Assembly: GCA_964596105.1 (NCBI GenBank)
Contig: CAZQRT010000024.1
Coordinates: 1-18,034 of the forward strand
Source: CAJUOR01 sp964596105
GTDB lineage: Bacteria; Bacillota_I; Bacilli_A; Erysipelotrichales; Coprobacillaceae
Length of the DNA stretch: 18,034 bases
Reading direction: 5' to 3'
This document shows positions 1-6,978 of this stretch, piece after piece (within the stretch, counting starts at the first letter, position 1; the number at the start of each line of letters is the position of its first letter). A model generated the notes under the pieces. The model saw only the letters and a list, made by a program, of their open reading frames with translations. It did not search any database and was not told where the DNA came from. The position numbers were made by a program, and so were the translations under genes.

Positions 1-819
1 TCGCTTTCCGCCAAGGCGATGGACCGCATCAGAGACTACACGGTGCGTTTAGGCAAAGAGATCGGCATCATCGGTCTGTTTAATATCCAGTTTATCGTCG
101 ATGAGAAAGATGATGTTTACATCATTGAAGTGAATCCGCGCTCCAGCCGCACGGTGCCGTTCCTGTCAAAAACGACGAAGGTGGAGATGGCCAATATCGC
201 CACCAAGATCATTTTAGGTAAAAAGCTGAAGGATTTCGGGCTGAAAACCGGTACGTTGAACTGGCCGAACCGCTATTATGTGAAAGCGCCGGCTTTCTCG
301 TTCGCGAAGATTCGCGGCGTCGACACGATCCTGGGACCGGAGATGAAATCGACGGGCGAGGCGATCGGGTACGATCACGCTTTTGAAAACGCCCTGTACA
401 AGGCTTTGCAGGCGTCGGGCATGCGGATCTCCAATTACGGCACGGTGCTGTTCACGATCGCCGATAAAGACAAGGAAGCCGCTTTAAAAATCGCGCGGCG
501 TTTCTATGATCTCGGCTTTAACCTCATCGCCACCAAGGGCACCGCGGAATACTTTAAAGCCGGGAATTTAAGGTGCAAAACGGTTAAAAAGCTGTCCGAG
601 GACAGTCAGGAAATTTTGACATGGATCGCCAGCGGTCATGTTAAATATGTCATCAACACGATGACCGCGACCGATTCGCGGGTGCGCCATGACGGTTTCC
701 ACATCCGCCGCGAGGCTGTCGAGCACAATATTCCGACCCTGACCAGTCTCGATACCGTCGGGATCTTACTGCGGGTTCTGGAAAGCATTACGTTAAGGGT
801 GAGCATGATCAATGAGTGA
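1..819 (+). CDS. carB: Carbamoyl-phosphate synthase large subunit, C-terminal part (5' end outside window)
   Basis: This is the last 272 codons of carbamoyl-phosphate synthase large subunit, which makes carbamoyl phosphate from glutamine-derived ammonia, bicarbonate and two ATP for pyrimidine and arginine synthesis. The reading frame is open from base 1, so the start lies upstream; the family is usually about 1,060-1,075 residues, so roughly three quarters is missing. Visible parts are the end of the second ATP-grasp domain (FNIQF, then EVNPRSSRTVPFLSK at about nt 136-180), the linker motif LGPEMKSTGEAIG, and the C-terminal MGS-like allosteric domain over about the last 135 residues (NLIATKGTAEYF, then INTMTATDSRVRHDG). 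The stop at 817-819 overlaps the pyrK start by 8 bp, which places it in the pyr operon. Pyrimidine control at the MGS domain (UMP/UTP) is known for the family, not shown here. Confidence 0.97.
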   Translation, partial: SLSAKAMDRIRDYTVRLGKEIGIIGLFNIQFIVDEKDDVYIIEVNPRSSRTVPFLSKTTKVEMANIATKIILGKKLKDFGLKTGTLNWPNRYYVKAPAFSFAKIRGVDTILGPEMKSTGEAIGYDHAFENALYKALQASGMRISNYGTVLFTIADKDKEAALKIARRFYDLGFNLIATKGTAEYFKAGNLRCKTVKKLSEDSQEILTWIASGHVKYVINTMTATDSRVRHDGFHIRREAVEHNIPTLTSLDTVGILLRVLESITLRVSMINE

Positions 820-1555
820 GATTTTAAAGGTGCTTTCCAACCGCCCTTTGACCAGCCAGGTTTATGAGATGAAGCTGGAAGGAAAACATCAGACAACCAT
901 GCCGGGGCAGTTCATCAACATAAAGATCAGCGATTTAAAAAACCATCCTTATCTGCGCCGCCCGATGAGCGTCTGCGATTATGATGAGGATGGTATCACG
1001 ATCATTTATAAAGTGGTCGGGAAGGGGACTTTATTGCTCAGTCAGAAAAAGCCCGGGGATGAACTGGATGTTCTGACCGGGCTAGGCAACGGTTTTAAAG
1101 TTGAAAAAATAAATAATGCTTTGCTTGCCGGGGGCGGGGTCGGGATTCCGCCTTTGTACGGGCTGGCGAAAAAGCTCCATAAAGAAGGAATCACGGTCAC
1201 GACGGTCCTTGGTTTTAACAGCGCGGATGAAATCTTTTACCAGGAGGAATTTCAGCCTTTTGGCGCGGTTCACGTCTGCACCATGGACGGCAGCTATGGA
1301 TATCACGGCAATGTCGTGGATTATATTTTAGAAAATCATCTTTCTTATGATACTTATTACGCCTGCGGGCCGGAAAAGATGCTGCTTAACTTAATACGGA
1401 TGGATTCCGAGCGCGGTTATTTGTCTTTTGAGGCTAGAATGGGCTGCGGATTCGGGGCCTGCATGGGCTGCAGTTATCCCGTGAAAGGCGGTTACAAGCG
1501 CATTTGCGTGGAAGGTCCGGTTTTGTCAAGCCGGGAGGTGATGGTCGATGGATGA
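812..1555 (+). CDS. pyrK: Dihydroorotate dehydrogenase B, electron transfer subunit PyrK
   Basis: A 247-residue iron-sulfur flavoprotein that passes electrons from the FMN of PyrD to NAD+ in the class 1B dihydroorotate dehydrogenase (PyrD2/PyrK2). The ferredoxin-reductase-like FAD domain shows RRPMSV at residues 49-54. The nucleotide-binding glycine motif GGGVGIPP lies at 107-114, and YYACGPEKM at about 182-190. The C-terminal [2Fe-2S] ligands are Cys212, Cys217, Cys220 and Cys232 (spacing C-x4-C-x2-C-x11-C), all present, so the protein should be functional. Length is normal for the family. The ATG at 812 overlaps the carB stop by 8 bp and no separate strong ribosome binding site is obvious, which suggests translational coupling. 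The next gene, pyrD, again overlaps by 8 bp. Confidence 0.96.
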   Translation: MSEILKVLSNRPLTSQVYEMKLEGKHQTTMPGQFINIKISDLKNHPYLRRPMSVCDYDEDGITIIYKVVGKGTLLLSQKKPGDELDVLTGLGNGFKVEKINNALLAGGGVGIPPLYGLAKKLHKEGITVTTVLGFNSADEIFYQEEFQPFGAVHVCTMDGSYGYHGNVVDYILENHLSYDTYYACGPEKMLLNLIRMDSERGYLSFEARMGCGFGACMGCSYPVKGGYKRICVEGPVLSSREVMVDG

Positions 1556-2471
1556 GCGGCTGCGGGTCCGGCTGCCGGGGCTGGATTTAAAAAATCCCGT
1601 CATTCCGGCCAGCGGGACCTTCGGGTTCGGTTATGAGTTTGAGCGTTTTTATCACATCGACCAGCTGGGAAGCATCATGTTGAAGGGAACGACGTTAGAG
1701 CCCCGCTATGGTAATCCCCTGCCGAGAATCGCGGAGGGCCCTTCGGGATTGTTGAACGCGATCGGCCTGCAAAATCCCGGGGTACAGGCGGTCATGGACG
1801 AGGAGCTGGAAAAGCTCCGGCCGTATTATCACGGCAAGGTGATCGCCAATATCGCCGGCAGCACGTTTGACGATTATGTCGCGGTCGCCAGATTGATCAG
1901 CACGCATGATATGGTCGGGGCCTTGGAGGTCAACATCTCCTGTCCCAATGTCAAGGCGGGCGGCATGCAGTTCGGGACTGATCCCGATATGGCCCGGGAG
2001 CTGACGAAAGCGATTAAACGCGTCAGCAAGGTTCCGGTCTATATCAAGCTGTCTCCTAATGTCACTGACATTGTCGCCATGGCGAAAGCCGCGGCGGAAG
2101 GCGGGGCGGACGGCATCACCCTGATCAACACCCTTCTGGGGATGCGTTTTGATTTAAAAACGGGCCGGCCGATATTAGCGAATAAAACCGGGGGCTGGTC
2201 GGGTCCGGCAGTGTTCCCGGTGGCGCTGCGCATGGTTTATCAGGTCAGTCACGCCGTGGATCTGCCGGTGATCGGCATGGGCGGCGTCACTAGCGCCGAG
2301 GATATCATTGAAATGATGAGCGCGGGGGCCAGCGCCGTGGCGGTCGGTTCCGCCAATCTGGTAGATCCATATGCCTGTCAGAAAATGATCGCGGCTTTGC
2401 CTGAGGTCATGGACCGCTATGGCATAAACCGCGTTTCTGATATCATTAAAAGGAGTCATCAGTATGAGTAA
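1548..2471 (+). CDS. pyrD: Dihydroorotate dehydrogenase B (NAD+), catalytic subunit PyrD
   Basis: A 307-residue FMN-dependent TIM-barrel enzyme that oxidises dihydroorotate to orotate, the fourth step of UMP synthesis. Motifs in order are SGTFGFG (22-28), KGTTLEPR (46-53), NAIGLQNPG (70-78), NISCPN (129-134), YIKLSP (165-170), NTLLGM (194-199), GGWSGPA (215-221), GMGGV (243-247) and AVGSAN (265-270). The catalytic base is Cys132 in ISCPN. A cysteine rather than the serine of membrane class 2 enzymes, together with the adjacent pyrK, identifies class 1B. Trp217 sits in a motif I recall as usually GGLSGPA; this looks like a tolerated variation. The start overlaps the pyrK stop by 8 bp. The end overlaps pyrF by 8 bp, and the pyrF ribosome binding site AAAAGGAG lies inside this gene's last codons. 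Confidence 0.96.
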   Translation: MDERLRVRLPGLDLKNPVIPASGTFGFGYEFERFYHIDQLGSIMLKGTTLEPRYGNPLPRIAEGPSGLLNAIGLQNPGVQAVMDEELEKLRPYYHGKVIANIAGSTFDDYVAVARLISTHDMVGALEVNISCPNVKAGGMQFGTDPDMARELTKAIKRVSKVPVYIKLSPNVTDIVAMAKAAAEGGADGITLINTLLGMRFDLKTGRPILANKTGGWSGPAVFPVALRMVYQVSHAVDLPVIGMGGVTSAEDIIEMMSAGASAVAVGSANLVDPYACQKMIAALPEVMDRYGINRVSDIIKRSHQYE

Positions 2472-3162
2472 GGTCATTATTGCCCTGGATTTTAAAAGCC
2501 GGGATGAAATCAGGAATTTTCTCGACAAATTCGGTTCTGAGAAGCTGTATGTCAAGGTCGGCATGGAGGCTTTTTACGGTCAGGGCCCGGAATTGCTTGC
2601 GGATTTGAATAAGCGCGGGCACCAGATTTTTCTCGATTTAAAGTGTCACGATATTCCTAATACGGTCAAGGCGTGCATGGCGCAGCTGGCCCGGCTCGAT
2701 GTCGATATGGTGAATGTTCACGCCTCCGGGGGCATCGCGATGATGAAGGCCGCCATGGAGGGCTTAAAAACTGGAAATGGCAAACGTCCGCTTTGTATCG
2801 CGGTCACCTGTCTGACAAGCCTCGATGATGAGACTTTATCCGAGGAACTGTGGATTGATCATCCGGTTAAAGAGGTCGCCGCGCACTGGGCGGAAAACGC
2901 CCGGGCGGCCGGGCTTGACGGGGTGGTCTGCTCGCCGTTAGAGGCGAAAAGTATTCACGAGCGCTGCGGGGATGATTTTCTTTGTGTGACCCCGGGCATC
3001 CGTCAGGCCGGGGATGATGTGAATGATCAGAAGCGCGTCACGACGGCCAGTATGGCCAGAGAGTTGACTTCGGATTATATCGTGGTGGGCCGTTCGATCA
3101 CGGCCGCCAAGGATCCTTTAGCGGTTTATCAGCAAATAAAAAAAGAGTTTGAAGGAGAGTAA
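2464..3162 (+). CDS. pyrF: Orotidine 5'-phosphate decarboxylase
   Basis: A 232-residue decarboxylase that converts OMP to UMP, the last step of the pathway. The catalytic Asp-Lys-Asp-x-x-Asp system is intact: Asp8 (ALDF), Lys31 (YVKVG), then FLDLKCHDIP with Asp58, Lys60 and Asp63. Phosphate-binding motifs TPGIR (176-180) and VGRSIT (208-213) are at their expected places near the C terminus. Length fits the short bacterial family. An AAAAGGAG ribosome binding site lies about 6-8 bases before the ATG, inside the pyrD coding end, so both initiation and coupling are possible. The gene is followed after 2 bp by pyrE, whose ribosome binding site overlaps this gene's last codons. Confidence 0.97.
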   Translation: MSKVIIALDFKSRDEIRNFLDKFGSEKLYVKVGMEAFYGQGPELLADLNKRGHQIFLDLKCHDIPNTVKACMAQLARLDVDMVNVHASGGIAMMKAAMEGLKTGNGKRPLCIAVTCLTSLDDETLSEELWIDHPVKEVAAHWAENARAAGLDGVVCSPLEAKSIHERCGDDFLCVTPGIRQAGDDVNDQKRVTTASMARELTSDYIVVGRSITAAKDPLAVYQQIKKEFEGE

Positions 3163-3164
3163 AC

Positions 3165-3806
3165 ATGGAGAACAGAGAATCTTTGATCGCCCGCCATTTA
3201 CTGGATATCAAGGCGGTTTTCTTAAGACCGAATGACCCGTTTACCTGGGCCAGCGGCATTAAGTCCCCGATCTACTGCGACAACCGGCTGACGCTGTCTT
3301 ATCCTGATGTCCGTAACGATATCGAGGATGGTCTGGCAGAGTTAGTTCAGGAGAAATTTCCTGAGGCCGAGGGTCTGATGGGGACCTCCACGGCGGGCAT
3401 TCCTCACGCCGCCCTCATCGCCGAGCGTCTGCATTTACCGATGGGGTATGTGCGGGGCGGGGCGAAAAGCCACGGCCGCAACAATCAGATTGAAGGCCTC
3501 GTGGAACCCGGCATGAAGGTTGTGGTGATCGAGGATTTGATCTCCACTGGCGGAAGTTCTCTGGAGTGTGTCGAGGCGCTGCGCAAGGCCGGCTGTGAAG
3601 TCTTGGGACTGGTCGCGATCTTTACCTACGGGCTGCCTGATTCCAAAGCGGCTTTTTCCAAAGCGGAATGCCCGTATTACACCCTGACCGATTACGAGCA
3701 TTTGATCAAAACCGCTGTCGAGGAAAATTATATTGATGAAAAGGACTTAAACAAGCTTTCAAAGTGGAAAGAGAATCCGCGTGACGAGGGCTGGATGGAG
3801 CAATAA
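3165..3806 (+). CDS. pyrE: Orotate phosphoribosyltransferase
   Basis: A 213-residue type I phosphoribosyltransferase that joins orotate to PRPP to form OMP, the substrate of the preceding pyrF. The PRPP-binding signature VVIEDLISTGGSS is at residues 120-132. The flexible catalytic loop with Lys101 and His103 (AKSHGR) and the orotate/phosphate-side TSTAGIPHA (74-82) are also present. The ribosome binding site AAGGAG (3152-3157) lies 7 bases before ATG 3165, overlapping the end of pyrF. No hairpin terminator follows: 3807-3861 instead holds a promoter for the next gene, so pyr transcripts may read on to the terminator at 5401-5428. This gene ends the order carB-pyrK-pyrD-pyrF-pyrE known from Bacillus. 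Confidence 0.97.
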   Translation: MENRESLIARHLLDIKAVFLRPNDPFTWASGIKSPIYCDNRLTLSYPDVRNDIEDGLAELVQEKFPEAEGLMGTSTAGIPHAALIAERLHLPMGYVRGGAKSHGRNNQIEGLVEPGMKVVVIEDLISTGGSSLECVEALRKAGCEVLGLVAIFTYGLPDSKAAFSKAECPYYTLTDYEHLIKTAVEENYIDEKDLNKLSKWKENPRDEGWMEQ

Positions 3807-3809
3807 GAT

Positions 3810-3837
3810 TTGTAAAAAAGAGAAAGTATGTTATAAT
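3810..3837 (+). promoter_or_regulatory. Predicted sigma-A promoter with extended -10, right after pyrE
   Basis: TATAAT at 3832-3837 is a perfect -10 with the extended element TG-T directly upstream (3829-3831). A weaker -35, TTGTAA (4 of 6), lies at 3810-3815 with a 16-bp spacer. Predicted initiation is near 3844, inside or next to the GGAAGGGAG ribosome binding site of the gene starting at 3862, so the leader would be only about 18 nt. Confidence 0.7.
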
Positions 3838-3861
3838 GTCAGAGGGAAGGGAGTGATCGCG

Positions 3862-5391
3862 GTGGCTTTATTGAAGCGCGTGTTCGTGCTTGTGCTTATT
3901 TTGTCATGCTTCCTGCCGGTTCACGCCGAGCCGGAAACCGAGGATCTCAACCCTGATGATGAAAGTGAGAGCCGGTTAAGCTCATTAACGATCACGGACC
4001 AGAAGCTGAATCCGGAGTTCAGTCCGGATACGATGGAATACAGTGTGACGCTGGCCGGCGATGTGACAAGTATCGAGATTAACTGCGAGGCGGCCAACCC
4101 TTATGCCGACGTGGAGGGGGACGGCTCCCTGGCGGTTGAGTACACGACGGCGAACATCGATCACAACATTACGGTGACCGCGGAAAACGGCGATGTCCGA
4201 ACATACACGATCCATCTCAGTTTTGATTTAAGCCCGGAACTCTTTGTCGAGCTGGACGGGCAGCGCCTGGGTTTTGTGCTGAAGGATCTCGATCAGCTGC
4301 AGCCCCCGGAAGGATTCACGATGGATGAGGCGCGCTATGAGAATCATGACATAACCGTCTTCAACAATGACCAGTTTCCTTTCAGTCTGGTTTATCTGGA
4401 AAATGACGCGAAGAAATCGGACTGGTACTGTTTTTCTCAAGGTAAAGTCAACGGCGTGTTCCGCACCCTGGTCATCAATAAAAACACTTACTACTATGCC
4501 GGGATAGCCGAAAAGGATCAGGTTCAGCCCGGTTATCATTACGGCTCGGTCAATATCGTGGGCGAGAAGCTGAACGGCTGGAGCGTCGATAACGCCAGCG
4601 GCAGCCTGGTCATGCTTTATCTCTACGACAGTCACGGCAAAGCCGGTTATTATATTTACGACACCGAACAGCAGACCATGATGCTGCGCCAGGAGTATGA
4701 AGCCAGGCGCACACCGACGAAGCGGACTTTGCTGGTCAGCCCGATGATGGTGGCGATCGCGATCGTCCTGGTGATCGCGGCCGTTTTTCTCGTCATGATT
4801 GTCGGGGCGAACGGCAAACACTCGCTCAAAGAAAGTCTGCGGGTTCTTGTCCGCCGCTTTAAGTCCGGTAATCTTTTGAATGCCAAAGGGGCAGTGAAGG
4901 ACAGCCCGGATGTCGCCCTGGTGCGCACGAAAAAGGCGCAGATTTTTGCCGCCGAGGCCAGTCCTGACCCGGCCAAGGTGTCTGATCAAACGCAGCCGAT
5001 GCCTTATCCAACACAGCCTAGTCCGGCAGCAACTGTATCAGAGCGGCCAGTGCCGGAACCGGTCTACCAAACAAATCCTAGTCCGGCAGCCACTATAGCT
5101 GAAAAGACCCAGCCGATGCCAGAACCAGTCAAAGCAGTTCAGCCTATCACAAAAGTTCAGCCTGAGCCAGTGCCAGTACAGAATAAAAAAGCGAGACCGA
5201 AAAAGTCCTTCTTCAAAAAGAAGACTCAGCCGGAAAAACCAAAGGCGGAAAAGAAGCAGCCGGAGCCAGAACCAGTCGTTATACCAGAACCTGCCAAACA
5301 AGAAGAACCGTTCACCATCCCTTCTTACGATGTCGATCCGATGACGGAAATTCAGGATTATATCGACCATCTTTTCTACCATGACGAATAA
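3862..5391 (+). CDS. Membrane-anchored protein with cadherin-like beta-sandwich and proline-rich cytoplasmic tail, function unknown
   Basis: A 509-residue predicted type I membrane protein with no assigned function. Order: signal peptide 1-22 (LLKR then a hydrophobic core, cleavage likely after VHA); acidic linker 23-38; a cadherin-like beta-sandwich (PF12733-type) at about 39-120, recognised by LSSLTITDQKLNPEFSPDT, Y60SVT, ITVTAENG and Y115TIHL; an unassigned extracellular region 121-285 rich in aromatic residues (Tyr/Trp/Phe); a membrane helix at about 290-314; and a cytoplasmic tail rich in Pro, Lys, Glu and Gln, with an imperfect 20-residue repeat at 384-423 and a basic stretch at 442-454. 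I prefer GTG 3862 because GGGAG lies 9 bases upstream and it puts the signal peptide at the N terminus; GTG 3853 is the alternative. Cys16 sits in ILSC, a poor lipobox, so lipidation is less likely. Surface sensing or scaffolding is only an inference. Confidence 0.8.
   Translation: MALLKRVFVLVLILSCFLPVHAEPETEDLNPDDESESRLSSLTITDQKLNPEFSPDTMEYSVTLAGDVTSIEINCEAANPYADVEGDGSLAVEYTTANIDHNITVTAENGDVRTYTIHLSFDLSPELFVELDGQRLGFVLKDLDQLQPPEGFTMDEARYENHDITVFNNDQFPFSLVYLENDAKKSDWYCFSQGKVNGVFRTLVINKNTYYYAGIAEKDQVQPGYHYGSVNIVGEKLNGWSVDNASGSLVMLYLYDSHGKAGYYIYDTEQQTMMLRQEYEARRTPTKRTLLVSPMMVAIAIVLVIAAVFLVMIVGANGKHSLKESLRVLVRRFKSGNLLNAKGAVKDSPDVALVRTKKAQIFAAEASPDPAKVSDQTQPMPYPTQPSPAATVSERPVPEPVYQTNPSPAATIAEKTQPMPEPVKAVQPITKVQPEPVPVQNKKARPKKSFFKKKTQPEKPKAEKKQPEPEPVVIPEPAKQEEPFTIPSYDVDPMTEIQDYIDHLFYHDE
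5011..5130 (+). repeat. Imperfect in-frame 60-bp tandem repeat in the proline-rich tail
   Basis: Two units, starting at 5011 and 5071, encode TQPSPAATVSERPVPEPV and TNPSPAATIAEKTQPMPEPV. The core CCTAGTCCGGCAGC is identical at 5017-5030 and 5077-5090. The repeat lies in the predicted cytoplasmic tail. Confidence 0.75.
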
Positions 5392-5400
5392 AAATTTTAT

Positions 5401-5428
5401 GAAGCTGTATTGACAGCTTCTTTTTTTT
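5401..5428 (+). terminator. Rho-independent terminator
   Basis: A perfect 8-bp stem GAAGCTGT (5401-5408) / ACAGCTTC (5413-5420) with loop ATTG is followed by eight T (5421-5428). It lies 9 bases after the stop of the cadherin-like gene and ends both that gene and any read-through from the pyr operon. Confidence 0.93.
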
Positions 5429-5454
5429 GCCTTTTTTTATTGAATCGGTATAAT
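5427..5454 (+). promoter_or_regulatory. Predicted sigma-A promoter for the DUF975-like/CPBP/galM unit
   Basis: TATAAT (5449-5454) with TTGCCT (5427-5432, 4 of 6) at a 16-bp spacing. The -35 starts in the T-tract of the preceding terminator. The following ribosome binding site, GAGGTGAT (5461-5468), is a full match to the 16S rRNA tail, 5 bases before ATG 5474. Confidence 0.65.
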
Positions 5455-5473
5455 ATAGGTGAGGTGATTTAGG

Positions 5474-6271
5474 ATGAATCGTAACAGCTATGAAAGAGCC
5501 CGCCAAATGGCTGCCGCGAACCGCGGCTATTTGCTCACTTTGTGCCTTGTGATCACCGTGATGGAAATAACCAGCCAGACCCTGCTGTCATTAGGTCTTA
5601 TCGGCATGATTCTGGCTTTCTTTCTTTTGACCGTCAAACAAGGTTATGTGACCGGCGGCATGTTTTTATTAACCGGGAATTACGGTACCGGCATTCCCGT
5701 GCTGGACGGATTCAGCGGGGTGCGGCAGATCAAAAAATACTGGCCGTTTTATTTACTGATGAATGTGATCCAGGGGGTCATCACGGTCGTGTTCAACTTC
5801 CTGGCCGGGCTGCTTCTTTCCATGGTGCTCGGCACGGATACTTTGAGTGAGCTGCAAAACCAGCTTTTGTCAGGACAGCAGTATTCCAGTATCCTCGCCG
5901 CCAACCGCGTGATGTCCGGCGTGGTGCTGATTGTACTTGTGTGCGGTTATCTTGTGAATATCGTCATGGAAACCATGTTTTTACCGGCTCCTTACCTCCT
6001 GCTTGATGATAATGAAAAGGGAGTTTTCAAACTTGTCAGGCGCGCCCTGGCCTTCGCGAAAGGCAAACACATGTCTTATCTGAATTTCGCCCTGCACTAT
6101 ACCTGGCCTCTGGTCCTGATGGACGGCATTGACATCCTCGTTTCCTATTACATCTCCTCGCCTTTCCTTTCCGCCCTGGTCTCGATGATTGTGACCGTCG
6201 CCGGCATCTATGTGTACCGGATGGAGAAAGTCTGCGCGGCAGCCTCTTTAGTGAATGAGGACCGTTTATGA
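5474..6271 (+). CDS. Polytopic membrane protein, DUF975-like
   Basis: A 265-residue integral membrane protein with about five or six hydrophobic segments: about 19-54 (probably two helices), 91-118, 147-172, 203-225 and 231-248. The central part, with FLPAPYLLLDD (169-179) followed by an amphipathic LVRRALAFAKGKHMSY (187-202), resembles the 'Y..ap.iL.D.p.....eAlk.S..lmkG' pattern of DUF975 proteins, a family without an established function. The family call comes from pattern recognition and is moderate. The start is well supported by GAGGTGAT 5 bases upstream. The stop overlaps the ATG of the CPBP protease gene by 4 bp (ATGA at 6268-6271), so the two are translationally coupled and may act together in the membrane. 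Confidence 0.72.
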   Translation: MNRNSYERARQMAAANRGYLLTLCLVITVMEITSQTLLSLGLIGMILAFFLLTVKQGYVTGGMFLLTGNYGTGIPVLDGFSGVRQIKKYWPFYLLMNVIQGVITVVFNFLAGLLLSMVLGTDTLSELQNQLLSGQQYSSILAANRVMSGVVLIVLVCGYLVNIVMETMFLPAPYLLLDDNEKGVFKLVRRALAFAKGKHMSYLNFALHYTWPLVLMDGIDILVSYYISSPFLSALVSMIVTVAGIYVYRMEKVCAAASLVNEDRL

Positions 6272-6969
6272 TTTTTCTCACCAGAAAAGAAAAAATATGG
6301 ACCGTCGCCTTCATCCTGCCATTTTACTTCATCTTCGCCCGCTTTGTGCTGAGCTTTCTTTTTCTCTCTGTCAGTAATCTTCTAAAGCTTCAAATGAATG
6401 TCGCCGATATGGATATCTGGTTCAACATGTTCTACGACGGCGTCGGCGCCCTGCTGACAGTCTGGATCTATCGCGGTTTCTTAAAAAAAACGTGGCAACA
6501 TGACAGCGGCAAAAGAATGCAAATCATCCTCTGGTCCTGTACCGCCGGACTTTTAATCCTGTTTCTCGCCAGCATGGCCGGAAGCCTTTTCGTGAATCTG
6601 TTGGCCCCCGATTCCGCCAGCGCGAATCAGAGCGCGATTGAGTCGATGGTCGGCCAGCAGCGCCTGGCCATGATCGTGACCACCTCGCTTTTCGCTCCCG
6701 TCTATGAGGAAATGGTCTTCCGGGTCGGCATCTTCACTTCCTTGTATGAGTACCACCCCGAACTCGCGAGATGGGTCAGCAGCCTGACATTTGGCGCCGT
6801 GCACATTCTGACCGGTTTAATGAGCGGGGACTTAACCCAGATTTTGTACCTTGTGCCCTACGGGCTTCTCGGCTATGTGCTGTGCATCATCTATGAAAAG
6901 AAACAGAGCATCTTCGCCCCGGTCATCGTGCACGCTTTAAATAATCTCATCAGCGTCTTACTTCTATAG
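6268..6969 (+). CDS. CPBP-family intramembrane glutamic endopeptidase
   Basis: A 233-residue membrane protein of the CPBP (CAAX protease/bacteriocin-processing, Abi) family. The motifs that define the intramembrane glutamate protease core are all present: motif 1 EExxxR as Glu147-Glu148-M-V-F-Arg152, motif 2 FxxxH as FGAVH with His179, and motif 3 HxxxN as His222-A-L-N-Asn226. Hydrophobic segments lie at about 11-37, 55-72, 86-112, 133-158, 172-184, 194-208 and 215-233. In Bacillota such proteins occur in bacteriocin immunity, peptide maturation and membrane stress. No bacteriocin precursor is visible here, so the substrate is unknown. The gene overlaps the DUF975-like gene by 4 bp, and its TAG stop is part of the galM ribosome binding site TAGGAG. 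Confidence 0.9.
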   Translation: MIFLTRKEKIWTVAFILPFYFIFARFVLSFLFLSVSNLLKLQMNVADMDIWFNMFYDGVGALLTVWIYRGFLKKTWQHDSGKRMQIILWSCTAGLLILFLASMAGSLFVNLLAPDSASANQSAIESMVGQQRLAMIVTTSLFAPVYEEMVFRVGIFTSLYEYHPELARWVSSLTFGAVHILTGLMSGDLTQILYLVPYGLLGYVLCIIYEKKQSIFAPVIVHALNNLISVLLL

Positions 6970-6978
6970 GAGATCCAT

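Noticed and set aside
3781..3861. GTG 3781 as the start of the cadherin-like protein
   Set aside because: It lies within pyrE, upstream of the predicted promoter, and would bury the signal peptide behind 27 extra residues; GTG 3862 has a ribosome binding site at good spacing.
4228..4989. Long minus-strand open frame (253 codons) opposite the cadherin-like gene
   Set aside because: It is fully antisense to a well-supported gene, has no ribosome binding site that I could find, and its translation is a His/Arg/Asp-rich shadow without a recognisable domain.
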